From Xylophilus rhododendri (GTDB lineage Bacteria > Pseudomonadota > Gammaproteobacteria > Burkholderiales > Burkholderiaceae_C): a stretch of 64,000 nt of DNA. The notes under the pieces were generated by a model. It was not told the origin of the DNA and did not search any database. It saw only the letters and a program-made list of their open reading frames with translations. The position numbers and the translations under genes are program-made. The stretch spans positions 3,348,001 through 3,412,000 of the forward strand of contig NZ_CP047650.1 of assembly GCF_009906855.1 (NCBI RefSeq), in the 5' to 3' direction. Below, piece by piece: positions 1-8,856 of the stretch. How positions within the stretch are numbered: position 1 is the stretch's first letter; each line of letters opens with the position of its first letter.

Positions 1-514
<514 letters not shown>

Positions 515-518
<4 letters not shown>

Positions 519-1831
519 GGCGCCGCCACCGGCTCGTACCAGGGCAGGTCGGCGCGGTCGCCATAACGGCGCACCCGCAGGTTGGCCTGCTCGCCGTGGC
601 CGGTGAAGTTCTCCATGTGGCACAGGCGCGAGCAGTACTCGCCCATGGTGGCGCTGGCCGCGTCGGTCAGCACCTTCTGGTAGGTGCAGGTCTTCAGGAA
701 CTTGCCCACCCACAGGCCGCCGGTGTAGCGCGCCGCGCGGTTGGTCGGCAGGGTGTGGTTGGTGCCGATGACCTTGTCGCCGAAGGCCACGTTGGTGCGC
801 GGGCCCAGGAACAGGCCGCCGTAGTTGCTCATGTTCTGAAGGAACCAGTCCGCGTCGCGCGTCAGCACCTGCACATGCTCGAAGGCCAGCTCGTCGGCCT
901 TTTGCAGCATCTCCTCGCGGCTGTCGCAGACGATCACCTCGCCGTACTGCTCCCAGCTCACGGCGGCGATGGCCGCGGTGGGCAGGATGGCCAGCTGGCG
1001 CTGCACCTCGGCCATGGTGGCGCGCGCCAGCGGCTCGCTGTCGGTCAGCAGGATGGCGGGCGAGGTGGGGCCGTGCTCGGCCTGGCCCAGCAGGTCGACG
1101 GCGCACATCTCGGCATCCACGCTGTCGTCGGCGATCACCAGGGTTTCGGTGGGCCCGGCGAACAGGTCGATGCCGACCCGGCCGTAGAGCTGGCGCTTGG
1201 CCTCGGCCACATACATATTGCCGGGGCCGACCAGCATGTCCACCGGCGCGATGCTGGCGGTGCCGACCGCCATCGCCACCACCGCCTGCACGCCGCCCAG
1301 CACCAGGATCTCGTCCGCGCCGGCCATGGCCATGGCGGTGACGATGGCCGGATGCGGCGCGCCCCGGTACGGCGGCGCGGTGGCCACCACCCGCTTCACG
1401 CCGGCCACCTTGGCGGTCAGCACACTCATGTGGGCCGAGGCGATCATCGGGTACTTGCCGCCCGGGATGTAGCAGCCGACCGCGTTGACCGGAATGTGCC
1501 GGTGGCCCAGCACCACGCCGGGATAGGTCTCGACTTCCACGTCGCGCATGGAGTCGCGCTGGATCTGGGCGAAGTTGCGGATCTGGGTCTGGGCGAAGGC
1601 GATGTCCTCGACCTCGCGGGCGGACAGGCTTTTGCGGGCCTTCTCGATCGCGTCGGCCGAGAGGCGGAAGTCAGCCGGGTCCCACTGGTCGAACTGGCGG
1701 CTGTAGTCGCGCACCGCGGCATCGCCACGGGTTTCGACCGCCTGGATGATGCCCTCCACGGTGGCGCGGACCTTGGCGTCGTCGTCGGCGCGGACCTGGA
1801 TGTCCTTGCCGCGTTTGAGGTGTCTGATCAT
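515..1831 (-). CDS. Histidinol dehydrogenase paralogue, HpsN-like
   Basis: The protein has 438 residues and the full length of the HisD family of NAD-dependent zinc alcohol dehydrogenases. Visible family signatures are [11 protein letters not shown], a VGPGN segment, FAGPTETL and LGQAEHGP. The C-terminal part reads GTNHTLPT and then [10 protein letters not shown]. The latter stretch and the linkage to an SDR rather than to his genes argue for a catabolic paralogue such as sulfopropanediol 3-dehydrogenase (HpsN), not true histidine biosynthesis. It is the first gene of a two-gene operon with the downstream SDR. Its promoter region carries two LacI-like palindromes (1870-1916), so transcription is probably repressed in the absence of the substrate. 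The exact substrate is inferred and uncertain. Confidence 0.8.
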
Positions 1832-1869
1832 GGGTTTTGTCTCGTCGGGGACGGCATTGGCCGCTGGGT

Positions 1870-1916
1870 TGCATAGGTTTGCAAGACAGACTTTTGAGTC
1901 TGTGCAAACGTATGCA
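1870..1916. promoter_or_regulatory. Paired LacI-type operator upstream of HisD-like gene
   Basis: Two near-identical palindromes, TGCATAGGTTTGCA (1870-1883) and TGCAAACGTATGCA (1903-1916), have centres 33 bp apart, about three helical turns. Between them a 7-bp stem (1886-1892 with 1897-1903) surrounds a TTTG loop. The half-site pattern TGCA-N-ACG resembles operators of LacI-family repressors. The region lies 39-85 bp before the start codon of the minus-strand HisD-like gene. The regulator itself is not in the window. Confidence 0.55.
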
Positions 1917-2044
1917 AAGGGGGTTTACCCTGGGCCCTGCCGATGGACGGTCGCTTCGGGCAACGAGCGGTCAATGGCCGTTCTTGCAGCCACTCCAGAC
2001 TTTCGCCTGTGCCGCCCATCCATCGCTCAAGTAAACAAAAATGC

Positions 2045-2073
2045 TTGCATCGAGTCGCAATTTTGCTTATCTT
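2045..2073 (+). promoter_or_regulatory. Putative sigma-70 promoter of hicAB
   Basis: TTGCAT (2045-2050) and TATCTT (2068-2073) are separated by 17 bp and lie 22 bp before the proposed hicA start. The local sequence is AT-richer than its surroundings. Confidence 0.4.
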
Positions 2074-2095
2074 CGGCGGCCGCTGGAGTCGAGTC

Positions 2096-2275
2096 TTGAA
2101 GATCAGCGAATTCAAACGATGGCTGGAAGCCGAGGGCGTGAGGATCGAGAACGGCACCAGGCACTGGCGCCTCTACTTCCGGGGCCACTGCAGCACGCTC
2201 CCGCGGCATCCCTCGCAGGAGTTGAAGGAAGGTACGCGGCGCGCCATCCTCAAGCAGTTGGGCATGAAGGCCTGA
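2096..2275 (+). CDS. hicA: HicA-family mRNA interferase toxin
   Basis: This 59-residue protein has the HicA double-stranded-RNA-binding-like fold signature: it begins (M)KISEFKRWLEAEG, continues with GTRHWRLYF and ends with a GTRRAILKQLG helix. HicA toxins cleave mRNA and are neutralised by HicB. The catalytic His of the family corresponds to the H in GTRHW; family members usually read G(S/G)H, so this is a divergent version. The TTG at 2096 is chosen as start because GGAG lies seven bases upstream (2085-2088) and the family begins MKxxEF. The length is typical. It is followed 29 bp later by hicB on the same strand. Confidence 0.75.
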   Translation: MKISEFKRWLEAEGVRIENGTRHWRLYFRGHCSTLPRHPSQELKEGTRRAILKQLGMKA

Positions 2276-2304
2276 ATGCGCCGGGCATCCCACATCCCCA
2301 TGCC

Positions 2305-2736
2305 ATGACCCATCGCAACTACCCCGCCTCGTTCGAGCCCGATCCGGATGGCGGTTTCGTGGTGACTTTCCGGGACATCCCCGAAGCCATCACCCAGGGC
2401 GACACCCGAGAAGAGGCCGAGTCCATGGCCGGCGACGCCCTGATCACCGCCATGGACTTCTATTTCGAGGAAGGCCGCCTGGTCCCGCCGCCGACCAAGG
2501 CACGCCGGCGCGAGGTGCTGGTCGCGCTACCCCTCTCGGTGGCCGCCAAGGTCGAACTTCTCAACCTTGTCGTGCAACGCAAGGAGCGCCCGGCCGACCT
2601 CGCCCGGGCCATGGGCGTGAAGCCGCAGGAGGTCACCCGGCTGCTGAACCTGCATCACGCCACCAAGATCGATACCCTGGCCGCCGCGTTCCGTGCGCTG
2701 GGGGGCGAGCTGGAATTGAACATCCGCTTCGCCTGA
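2305..2736 (+). CDS. hicB: HicB-family antitoxin
   Basis: This 143-residue HicB antitoxin is the partner of the HicA toxin just upstream. Residues 1-60 form the degraded RNase-H-like HicB fold (NYPASFEPDPDGGFVVTF, then DIPEAITQGDT and EEA). Residues 85-140 form a helix-turn-helix DNA-binding tail (ERPADLARAMGVKPQEVTRL). Such HTH-containing HicBs bind the toxin and autoregulate the hicAB promoter. The ATG at 2305 is the first in-frame start that gives the normal N-terminus; an ATG five bases earlier is out of frame. The pair is intact and may stabilise this stretch of chromosome. Confidence 0.85.
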   Translation: MTHRNYPASFEPDPDGGFVVTFRDIPEAITQGDTREEAESMAGDALITAMDFYFEEGRLVPPPTKARRREVLVALPLSVAAKVELLNLVVQRKERPADLARAMGVKPQEVTRLLNLHHATKIDTLAAAFRALGGELELNIRFA

Positions 2737-2747
2737 CGCCGGCCGGC

Positions 2748-3047
2748 TCACACCTCCGGCAGCATCCAGTCTTCCGCACGCGCGAAGCAGCCGCTGTCGC
2801 CCAGCTTGCGCAGGCCCACGTCGGCCATCCAGCCGATGCGTTCGACCAGCAGCTGCAGCAGTTGCGCATGGTGGGGCAAGGCCTCCCCGTCCTCATCGAC
2901 CGATGCCGCTTCGCGCGACAGGCCGACGGCCACGTTGGCCAGCGAGCAGAGCTGGCGCAGGACATGGCGGGCCTGCTCCAATGCTTCGGGGGTGATGTCC
3001 GATGCCAGCGCTGCATCGGGTCGTTCGTTCGATGGGTTCTTCGTCAT
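2748..3047 (-). CDS. Small hypothetical protein
   Basis: I do not recognise this 99-residue protein. It starts MTKNPSNERPDAALASDITP, has a helical centre (ALEQARHVLRQLCSLANVAVGL) and ends AEDWMLPEV. It contains no signal peptide or membrane segment. The general build, an N-terminal polar stretch and two amphipathic helices, is loosely reminiscent of small proteins annotated as DUF6124 or DUF3077 in pseudomonads, but that is a weak impression. The ATG at 3047 is chosen over an upstream in-frame start because AGGAG lies just before it (3052-3057). The upstream region holds strong inverted repeats (3098-3179). Confidence 0.6.
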   Translation of the reverse strand: MTKNPSNERPDAALASDITPEALEQARHVLRQLCSLANVAVGLSREAASVDEDGEALPHHAQLLQLLVERIGWMADVGLRKLGDSGCFARAEDWMLPEV

Positions 3048-3363
3048 GCCAGTCTCCTGTTCAAGAGAAAACCGGCGCACACCTGCTTGGAGGTGGCGGC
3101 GGCTCGAACGGGTTGGCGTACCGGACCAAAGCCTACGGCAAAAAACCGGCAGGGCGCGAACCCTCCCACTCGAGCCGCCATAAAACGGTTCGAATAGAAA
3201 AGGCCGCATAGCTGCGGTGGGCTAACGGCCTTAGCCGTGAGCTTTGGATTTTCAGGACGCCAATCCCGACCGCGTTCATCACGCGACGGCGAACTTTAAC
3301 GGAAGCAGCGCGCGAAGCCCATCCTGTCATCCGATGGAGGGATGCCTTGCGACCACGCCCTTC
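3048..3363. other. Gene-free region with stacked inverted repeats
   Basis: No gene was found here. A 10-bp perfect stem GGCGGCTCGA (3098-3107) / TCGAGCCGCC (3170-3179) encloses 62 nt that contain a nested GGGTT/AACCC pair. Two short adjacent hairpins follow: CCGCA-TAGC-TGCGG (3204-3217) and GGCTAA-CGGCC-TTAGCC (3220-3236). On the minus strand, a GGG...CCC hairpin followed by six T occurs within the large stem and could act as an attenuator in the leader of the gene starting at 3047. The function is unknown. Confidence 0.5.
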
Positions 3364-3615
3364 TCAACTTTCATCGGCCAGCAGCGCAACGAATGCCCCA
3401 GGCGTCAAGCCCGCCCGTTCGGCTGCGTTCGCCGAGTCCTGGAGGCGGTACTGCAGCCGCTCGGCATAAAAGGCGCGCATGTCCTGGAAGTCCTGCACGC
3501 TGAGCATGACGCCGACCATGCGGCCGTGCTTCAACACGCCGATGGGCTCGCGTTGGGCGCGGTGCAGGAATTCACCGAACCGGGTTCTTGCTTCGGTGGC
3601 AGTCAAGGTCAGCAT
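3364..3615 (-). CDS. Phd/YefM-family antitoxin, solitary
   Basis: This 83-residue protein has the type II antitoxin Phd/YefM N-terminal DNA-binding fold: MLTLTATEARTRFGEFLHRA, then EPIGVLKHGRMVGVMLSVQDF, where the family carries E/P-xx-I-x-K-xG-xxxAVLxS. The C-terminal tail, which normally wraps a RelE/Doc/VapC-like toxin, ends in LADES. The ATG at 3615 follows a GGAG (complement near 3621-3625); longer upstream extensions are not family-like. No toxin gene lies next to it on either side, so it is an orphan antitoxin or has a distant partner. It sits 0.6 kb from HicAB, suggesting a small toxin-antitoxin hot spot. Confidence 0.75.
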   Translation of the reverse strand: MLTLTATEARTRFGEFLHRAQREPIGVLKHGRMVGVMLSVQDFQDMRAFYAERLQYRLQDSANAAERAGLTPGAFVALLADES

Positions 3616-3713
3616 TGGGCACTCCGTCGATTGAGCGTTCGTTTTTACCCAATCGTTCAGCTGGGTCAACCATTGCCCCCCGCGCTGGCCTTGGCCGCAG
3701 CAGCCCCAGCAGA

Positions 3714-3742
3714 TCGACAGTTTGTACACAGATTGATACGAT
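3714..3742 (+). promoter_or_regulatory. Putative sigma-70 promoter for acyltransferase gene
   Basis: TCGACA (3714-3719) and TACGAT (3737-3742) are separated by 17 bp in an AT-enriched gap, 40 bp before the ATG at 3782. Each hexamer matches four or five consensus positions. Confidence 0.4.
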
Positions 3743-3781
3743 TGCCCGCCGCCCGCTTCCCGGGCGCGCGGAAGGCCCTCC

Positions 3782-4864
3782 ATGCCCGAGCACAGCGCCC
3801 AGCGCAATCCCGCCGTGGACATCGGCAAGGGCATCGCCATGCTGCTGGTGCTCTACGGCCATGCGATCGGCGAGCTCTACCTGTACGGCGACACACGCGC
3901 GGCCCCGGTCGCGGCGCAGCTCAAGCTGATCTACAGCTTCCACATGCCGGTGTTCTTCCTGTTCTCGGGCATGGTCCACCGGGTGCGGGAGCTGCGGCCG
4001 CAGCTGCGCAATGCCTGCGCGCTGCTCTTCACCGCCTACATCGTGCATGTCTTCTGCTGGGCCGCCGGCACGCTGTACGCCACGGCAGCGCCGGACTGGA
4101 AGGCGCTGGTGTTCCCGCTGATCGAACTGCGCCACTTCAAGGCGGTGATCGTCTGGTTCCTGGCCGCGCTGGCGCTGGTGCAACTGGCGTATCACCTGCT
4201 CAGCCAGGGTCCGATGGCGCGGCGCCTGGCGGTGGCCGCCATCGTGCTGGCCGGCTTCGTGTGGGCGCAGGCGCGGGCTTCCAATGTGTTCGAGCTGTCG
4301 GCGCTGTTGCCGGGGCTGCTCTTCTTCGCGGTCGGCCACCGCATGGCCGGGCCGGGCAGCCTGATGCAAAGGCTGGGCCGGCATGACGGACTGGTGCTGG
4401 CGGCGCTGGTCTTCACGGTGGTCTCGGCCGGCTGGAACACCGGCTGCCGCTGGGACCTGGCGGGCGACTGCCCCAATGTGCCCGGCAGCTTCGTGGCGCT
4501 GATGATCGCCGGCCAGTACGGCGTGCTGCCGCTGTTCCTGCTGACGGCGCTGGTGGGCTGTTTCGCGGTGGTCGGCCTGTCGCAGCGCATCGCCGTGCGC
4601 CTGCCGGCCGGCGGCCGGGCCCTGGCCTGGGTGGGCCGGCGCACGCTGCAGCTGCTGGTGGTCAACGGGCTGGTGATCTTTTTCCTGCACCCCTGGCTGG
4701 CCGGGGTGCTGGCGCCGCCCGGCAGCCTGTGGGCCCTGGAGGCAATCGCGCTGACCATGGTGGCGGGGCAGCTGCTGATGGTGCTGCTCTTCGGTTCGCT
4801 CACCTCGCTCCCGCTGCGGCTGGCCAAGTACCTGGCCGCCCGCCTGCCGCTGCTGCGCGCCTGA
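3782..4864 (+). CDS. Acyltransferase 3 family membrane protein
   Basis: This 360-residue integral membrane protein belongs to the acyltransferase-3/OafA-NodX superfamily. These proteins transfer acetyl or other acyl groups to sugars of O-antigen, exopolysaccharide or periplasmic glucans. The N-terminal motif DIGKGIAMLLVLYGHAI carries the conserved R/K-x10-H pattern of the family, and a second conserved part reads SFHMPVFFLFSGMV. About ten hydrophobic segments follow, and the last ones include the typical LGxxTLxxLVVNGLVIFFLHPW-like ending. It stands alone, with its own promoter, between a minus-strand antitoxin and the molybdenum enzyme operon. The acceptor cannot be told from the sequence; no polysaccharide genes are adjacent. 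Confidence 0.85.
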   Translation: MPEHSAQRNPAVDIGKGIAMLLVLYGHAIGELYLYGDTRAAPVAAQLKLIYSFHMPVFFLFSGMVHRVRELRPQLRNACALLFTAYIVHVFCWAAGTLYATAAPDWKALVFPLIELRHFKAVIVWFLAALALVQLAYHLLSQGPMARRLAVAAIVLAGFVWAQARASNVFELSALLPGLLFFAVGHRMAGPGSLMQRLGRHDGLVLAALVFTVVSAGWNTGCRWDLAGDCPNVPGSFVALMIAGQYGVLPLFLLTALVGCFAVVGLSQRIAVRLPAGGRALAWVGRRTLQLLVVNGLVIFFLHPWLAGVLAPPGSLWALEAIALTMVAGQLLMVLLFGSLTSLPLRLAKYLAARLPLLRA

Positions 4865-4950
4865 AGCGGTTCGGCGCGCGTCACAGCTGGTAGCAGGCCG
4901 GCCCGGCCGCCTGCCCATGATGTGCCGACAAAACCCCCACGAAGGCGATC

Positions 4951-5484
4951 ATGGAATTCACCATCAACGGCAAGGCCGTGGAGGTGGCGTGCGACACGCG
5001 CACCTCGCTGCTCGACCTGCTGCGCGAGCAGCTCGGCCTCTCGGGCACCAAGAAGGGCTGCAACCAGGGCGCCTGCGGCGCCTGCACCGTCCTGGTGGAC
5101 GGCGAACGCATCAACAGCTGTCTGGCTCTGGCGGTGCAGTACCAGGGCCGCGACATCACCACGGTGGAAGGCCTCTCGGGCGAGGGCGGCCTGCATCCGC
5201 TGCAGCAGGCTTTCGTGGCGCACGACGGCTTCCAGTGCGGTTACTGCACGCCCGGGCAGCTGTGTTCGGCCGTGGGCATGATGGCCGAGGCGCGGCGCGG
5301 CATGCCGAGCGTGGTGAGCGCCGACCTCTGCGCATCGAGCGTGGTGCTGGACCACGACGAGCTGCGCGAACGCATGAGCGGCAACCTCTGCCGCTGCGGC
5401 GCCTACAACGGCATCGCCGATGCGATCTCCGAGACCTTCGAGGCCGAGTCCGCCGCGCAGCCCGCGCTGAAGGAGGCCGCATGA
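4951..5484 (+). CDS. Aldehyde oxidoreductase, [2Fe-2S] subunit (PaoA-like)
   Basis: This is the small iron-sulfur subunit (177 residues) of a xanthine-dehydrogenase-family molybdenum hydroxylase. The plant-ferredoxin-type cluster ligands are GCNQGACGACTV plus a further Cys near residue 57 (NSCLAL). The second cluster is bound by FQCGYCTPGQ and NLCRCGAYNG. Unlike E. coli PaoA there is no twin-arginine signal peptide, so this enzyme should stay in the cytoplasm. Electrons pass from the Mo centre through the two clusters to the FAD subunit. It begins a three-gene operon and its TGA overlaps the next ATG (5481-5484). Confidence 0.9.
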   Translation: MEFTINGKAVEVACDTRTSLLDLLREQLGLSGTKKGCNQGACGACTVLVDGERINSCLALAVQYQGRDITTVEGLSGEGGLHPLQQAFVAHDGFQCGYCTPGQLCSAVGMMAEARRGMPSVVSADLCASSVVLDHDELRERMSGNLCRCGAYNGIADAISETFEAESAAQPALKEAA

Positions 5485-6467
5485 ACCCCTTCGCCTACCA
5501 CCGCGCCAGCGATGCCCGCTCGGCCATCGCCCTGGCCGGCCCCGCGGCCGGCGCCAAATACCTGGGCGGCGGCACCAACCTGGTGGACCTGATGCGCGAG
5601 ACCATCGAGCGGCCCTCCACGCTGGTCGATGTGTCGGGCCTGAGCAAGAACATCGAGGCCCGCGCCGACGGCAGCGTGCTCATCGGCGCCGCCGCCAGCA
5701 ACAGCGCGGTCGCCCTGCACCCCGCCATCCGGGAGCGTTTCCCGGTGCTGGCCCGCGCCATCCTGGCCGGCGCCAGCGGGCAGATCCGCAACATGGCGAC
5801 GGTCGGCGGCAACATCCTGCAGCGCACCCGCTGCCACTACTTCTACGACCAGTCCACCCGCTGCAACAAACGCGAGCCGGGCAGCGGCTGCGATGCGGTG
5901 GAGGGTTTCCATCGCATGCATGCGGTGCTGGGCACCTCGCCGAGCTGCATCGCCACCCATCCTTCGGACATGTGCGTGGCCCTGGCCGCGCTCGATGCGC
6001 TGGTGCACCTGTCGGGGCCGCAGGGCGACCGGGTGCTGCCGCTGGCCGAGCTGCACCGCCTGCCGGGCGACACGCCGCAGATCGAGCATGTGCTCTCGCC
6101 CGGCGAACTGATCGTGGCGGTGGAAGTTCCGGCGCTGGCCTTCGGCGCACGCTCGGCTTACCGCAAGGTGCGTGATCGGGCCAGTTATGCCTTCGCGCTC
6201 GTATCGGTGGCGGCTGCATTGGATGTGGAGCAGGGCCGGATCCAGGCGGTCCGCATCGCCCTGGGCGGCGTGGCCCACAAGCCCTGGCGCGCCCACCAGG
6301 CCGAGGCCGCGCTGCAAGGTGCCGTCGCGGATGAAGCGGCCTTCCTGGCCGCCGCCAACGCCGAGCTGGCCGATGCGGTCGGCCTGCGCGACAACGCTTT
6401 CAAGATCGAACTGGCACGCCGCACCATGGTGGCGGTGCTGGGCCAACTGGCCAAGGAGGCCGCATGA
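5481..6467 (+). CDS. Aldehyde oxidoreductase, FAD subunit with extra 4Fe-4S loop (PaoB-like)
   Basis: This is the FAD-binding medium subunit, 328 residues, of the molybdenum hydroxylase. The FAD-contact motif is KYLGGGTNLVDLM near residue 30, and ATVGGNILQRTRC follows near residue 110. The insert between about residues 115 and 155 has Cys residues in RTRCHYF, TRCNKREPGSGC and SPSCIATHPSD, the pattern that ligates an additional [4Fe-4S] cluster in E. coli PaoB. That places this system with PaoABC/4-hydroxybenzoyl-CoA-reductase-like enzymes rather than classical xanthine dehydrogenase. It is coupled by ATGA overlaps to both neighbours, so the subunits are made in equal amounts. Confidence 0.9.
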   Translation: MNPFAYHRASDARSAIALAGPAAGAKYLGGGTNLVDLMRETIERPSTLVDVSGLSKNIEARADGSVLIGAAASNSAVALHPAIRERFPVLARAILAGASGQIRNMATVGGNILQRTRCHYFYDQSTRCNKREPGSGCDAVEGFHRMHAVLGTSPSCIATHPSDMCVALAALDALVHLSGPQGDRVLPLAELHRLPGDTPQIEHVLSPGELIVAVEVPALAFGARSAYRKVRDRASYAFALVSVAAALDVEQGRIQAVRIALGGVAHKPWRAHQAEAALQGAVADEAAFLAAANAELADAVGLRDNAFKIELARRTMVAVLGQLAKEAA

Positions 6468-8773
6468 GCATCGTCCAGGAAGTCATGCAGAAGGCCGTGA
6501 AGGCCGTCCTGCCGCATCTGCCCGACCGTTTCGTGCCCGGCGCCTCGCCCGATGCACTGCGCGATCGCCATGGCCTGCTGGGCGAGGCGGTGGCCCGTGT
6601 GGACGGCCCGCTCAAGGTACAGGGCCGCGCCCGTTTCGCGGCCGAGGTCGACATGCCCGGCATGCTCTACGCCGCCTTGGCCTTCAGCAGCATCGCCCAT
6701 GGCCGTATCGCGGAACTGGACACCTCGGCCGCCGAGTCGGCCGAGGGCGTCACGCTGGTGATGACCTACCGCAACGCGCCGCGCATGCAGCCGCCCTCCC
6801 TGATGATGACCAAGCCCCGCGCGGCCGGCGCCAGCCAGCTGCCGGTGATGCAGGACGAGCGCATCCACTGGAACGGCCAGCCGGTGGCCGTGGTGCTGGC
6901 CGAGACGCAGGAGCAGGCCGACCATGCCAAGTCCCTGATCCGCGTGCGCTACGAAGCCGAGCCGGCCGACACCGACTTCCACGCCGCCATGGCCCATGCC
7001 CGGGTGCCCGACACCGTCCTGGGCGAGCCGCCCCGGGTGGAGATCGGCGATGCCGAGGCGGCGCTCAAGGCCGCGCCCCACAGCGTCGATGCCATCTACA
7101 CCTCGCCGCGCCACAACCACAACGCCATCGAACTGCACGGCGTCACCGTCGCCTGGCAGGACGGCAAGCTGCGGGTGCACGACGCCACCCAGATGATCAA
7201 CGGCACGGCCTGGACGCTGGCCGAGGTCTTCGGCATGAAGGAGGAAGACGTCCATGTGAGCTCCCCCTTCGTCGGCGGCGCCTTCGGCGGCAAGGGCCTG
7301 TGGGACCACCAGATGCTGGCCGCGGCCGCCTCGAAGCTGGCCGGCCGCCCGGTGCGCCTGGTGCTTTCGCGCGAGGGCGTGTTCCGCGCCATCGGCGGCC
7401 GCACCACCACCGAGCAGCGGGTGGCCCTGGGCGCCAACGAGGACGGCACCCTGGCCGCCCTGATCCACACCGGCTGCGTGGCGATGACGCCGCACAACAA
7501 CTGCCCCGAGCAGTTCACCTTCCCGGCCCGTCACCTCTACGCCACCAAGACCATGCTGCTGGAGCAGAAGGTGGCCGACATGCACATGGTGGCCAACACC
7601 TTCATGCGCGCGCCAGGAGAATCCATCGGCACCTTCGCGCTGGAGAGCGCGCTCGACGAGCTGGCCCACCGGATGCAGCTCTGCCCGGTGGAACTGCGCC
7701 GCCGCATCGAGCCCGAGAAGGACCCGTCCTCCGGCCTGCCCTTCTCCTCGCGCCACTACCTGAAGGCACTGGAGCAGGGCGCCGAACGTTTCGGCTGGGA
7801 CCGGCGCCACGCCGTGCCCGGCAGCCGCCGCGAGGGCGAATGGCTCGTCGGTTTGGGCATGGCCACCGCCACCTATCCCTACTTCCGCATGCCGGGCGGC
7901 GCCGCCAGCATCACGCTGGGCGCGGACGGCAGCGCCGTCGTGCAGATGGCCAGCCACGAGATGGGCATGGGCACGGCCACCGTGCAGGCCCAGCATGTGG
8001 CGGTGCGCCTGGGCCTGCCGCTGGAGAAAGTGCGCTTCGAATACGGCGACAGCAGGATGCCCGCAGGCACCCTGGCCGGCGGCTCCTCGCAGACGGCCTC
8101 CATCGGCGCGGCGGTGATCGCCGCGCACGAAAAGCTGCTGGAGCGACTGCTGGAACTCGCCGGCCGCGAATCGCCGCTGCATGGCCTGAAAGCCGAGGAG
8201 CTGGACGCCCAGGACAGCGGCCTGTGCCAGCACGGCCACCCGGATCGCCACGAAAGCTACGCCTCCATCCTGTCCCGCGCCGGCCTCGCCGAAGTGAAGG
8301 TCGAGGCCGAAGCCCCGCCGCCGCTGGAAATGCAGAAATACTCCATGCATTCCTACGGCGCGCAGTTCTGCGAGGTGCGGGTGAATGCGGTCACCGGCGA
8401 GACCCGGGTCTCGCGTTTCCTCGGCTCCTTCGACTGCGGCCGCATCCTCAACGCCCGCACGGCCGCCAGCCAGTTCCGCGGCGGCATCGTCATGGGCCTG
8501 GGCCTGGCGCTGACCGAGGAGACCTTCTTCGACGAACGCAGCGGCCGCATCATGAATCCGTCGCTGGCCGAATACCACGTGCCGGTGCAGCTCGACGTGC
8601 CCGCCATCGACGTCATCTGGACCGACGAGCCCGATCCGCACAGCCCCATGGGCGCCCATGGCGTGGGCGAGATCGGCATCACCGGCGTGGGAGCGGCGGT
8701 GGCCAACGCGGTCTTCAACGCCACCGGCAAGCGGGTGCGCAGCCTGCCGGTCACGCTGGACAAGCTGCTCTGA
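6464..8773 (+). CDS. Aldehyde oxidoreductase, molybdopterin subunit (PaoC-like)
   Basis: This is the catalytic large subunit, 769 residues, binding the molybdenum cofactor, probably as the cytosine dinucleotide. An N-terminal hammerhead domain reads GEAVARVDGPLKVQGRARF. Glycine-rich Mo-cofactor contacts include PFVGGAFGGKG (near residue 270), NTFMRAPGES and GGSSQTASIG. The C-terminal GAHGVGEIGITG supplies the base-catalysing Glu that is invariant in this family. The expected reaction is aldehyde plus water to carboxylic acid, with electrons going to FAD and then oxygen or a carrier. Given the sugar-acid genes downstream, glycolaldehyde or a similar aldehyde is a plausible substrate, but this is inference. 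No Mo-insertion chaperone (PaoD/XdhC) is in the cluster. Confidence 0.9.
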   Translation: MSIVQEVMQKAVKAVLPHLPDRFVPGASPDALRDRHGLLGEAVARVDGPLKVQGRARFAAEVDMPGMLYAALAFSSIAHGRIAELDTSAAESAEGVTLVMTYRNAPRMQPPSLMMTKPRAAGASQLPVMQDERIHWNGQPVAVVLAETQEQADHAKSLIRVRYEAEPADTDFHAAMAHARVPDTVLGEPPRVEIGDAEAALKAAPHSVDAIYTSPRHNHNAIELHGVTVAWQDGKLRVHDATQMINGTAWTLAEVFGMKEEDVHVSSPFVGGAFGGKGLWDHQMLAAAASKLAGRPVRLVLSREGVFRAIGGRTTTEQRVALGANEDGTLAALIHTGCVAMTPHNNCPEQFTFPARHLYATKTMLLEQKVADMHMVANTFMRAPGESIGTFALESALDELAHRMQLCPVELRRRIEPEKDPSSGLPFSSRHYLKALEQGAERFGWDRRHAVPGSRREGEWLVGLGMATATYPYFRMPGGAASITLGADGSAVVQMASHEMGMGTATVQAQHVAVRLGLPLEKVRFEYGDSRMPAGTLAGGSSQTASIGAAVIAAHEKLLERLLELAGRESPLHGLKAEELDAQDSGLCQHGHPDRHESYASILSRAGLAEVKVEAEAPPPLEMQKYSMHSYGAQFCEVRVNAVTGETRVSRFLGSFDCGRILNARTAASQFRGGIVMGLGLALTEETFFDERSGRIMNPSLAEYHVPVQLDVPAIDVIWTDEPDPHSPMGAHGVGEIGITGVGAAVANAVFNATGKRVRSLPVTLDKLL

Positions 8774-8856
8774 GGCGTGGGCGAAGTCGATGGCCGCACA
8801 ATCGTGCAGCCATCAACAAGAGACAAACGCGCAGCCCCTGCGCGTGCCAACAAGCC

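Noticed and set aside
3098..3179. Possible tRNA gene in the 82-nt stem structure
   Set aside because: The closing stem is long enough, but no 7-nt T-loop with a proper 5-bp stem or anticodon arm can be drawn on either strand.
3201..3240. Possible integron attC site near toxin-antitoxin genes
   Set aside because: GGCTAA/TTAGCC resembles a core site only loosely; the consensus RYYYAAC/GTTRRRY is not met and no integrase or cassette array is present.
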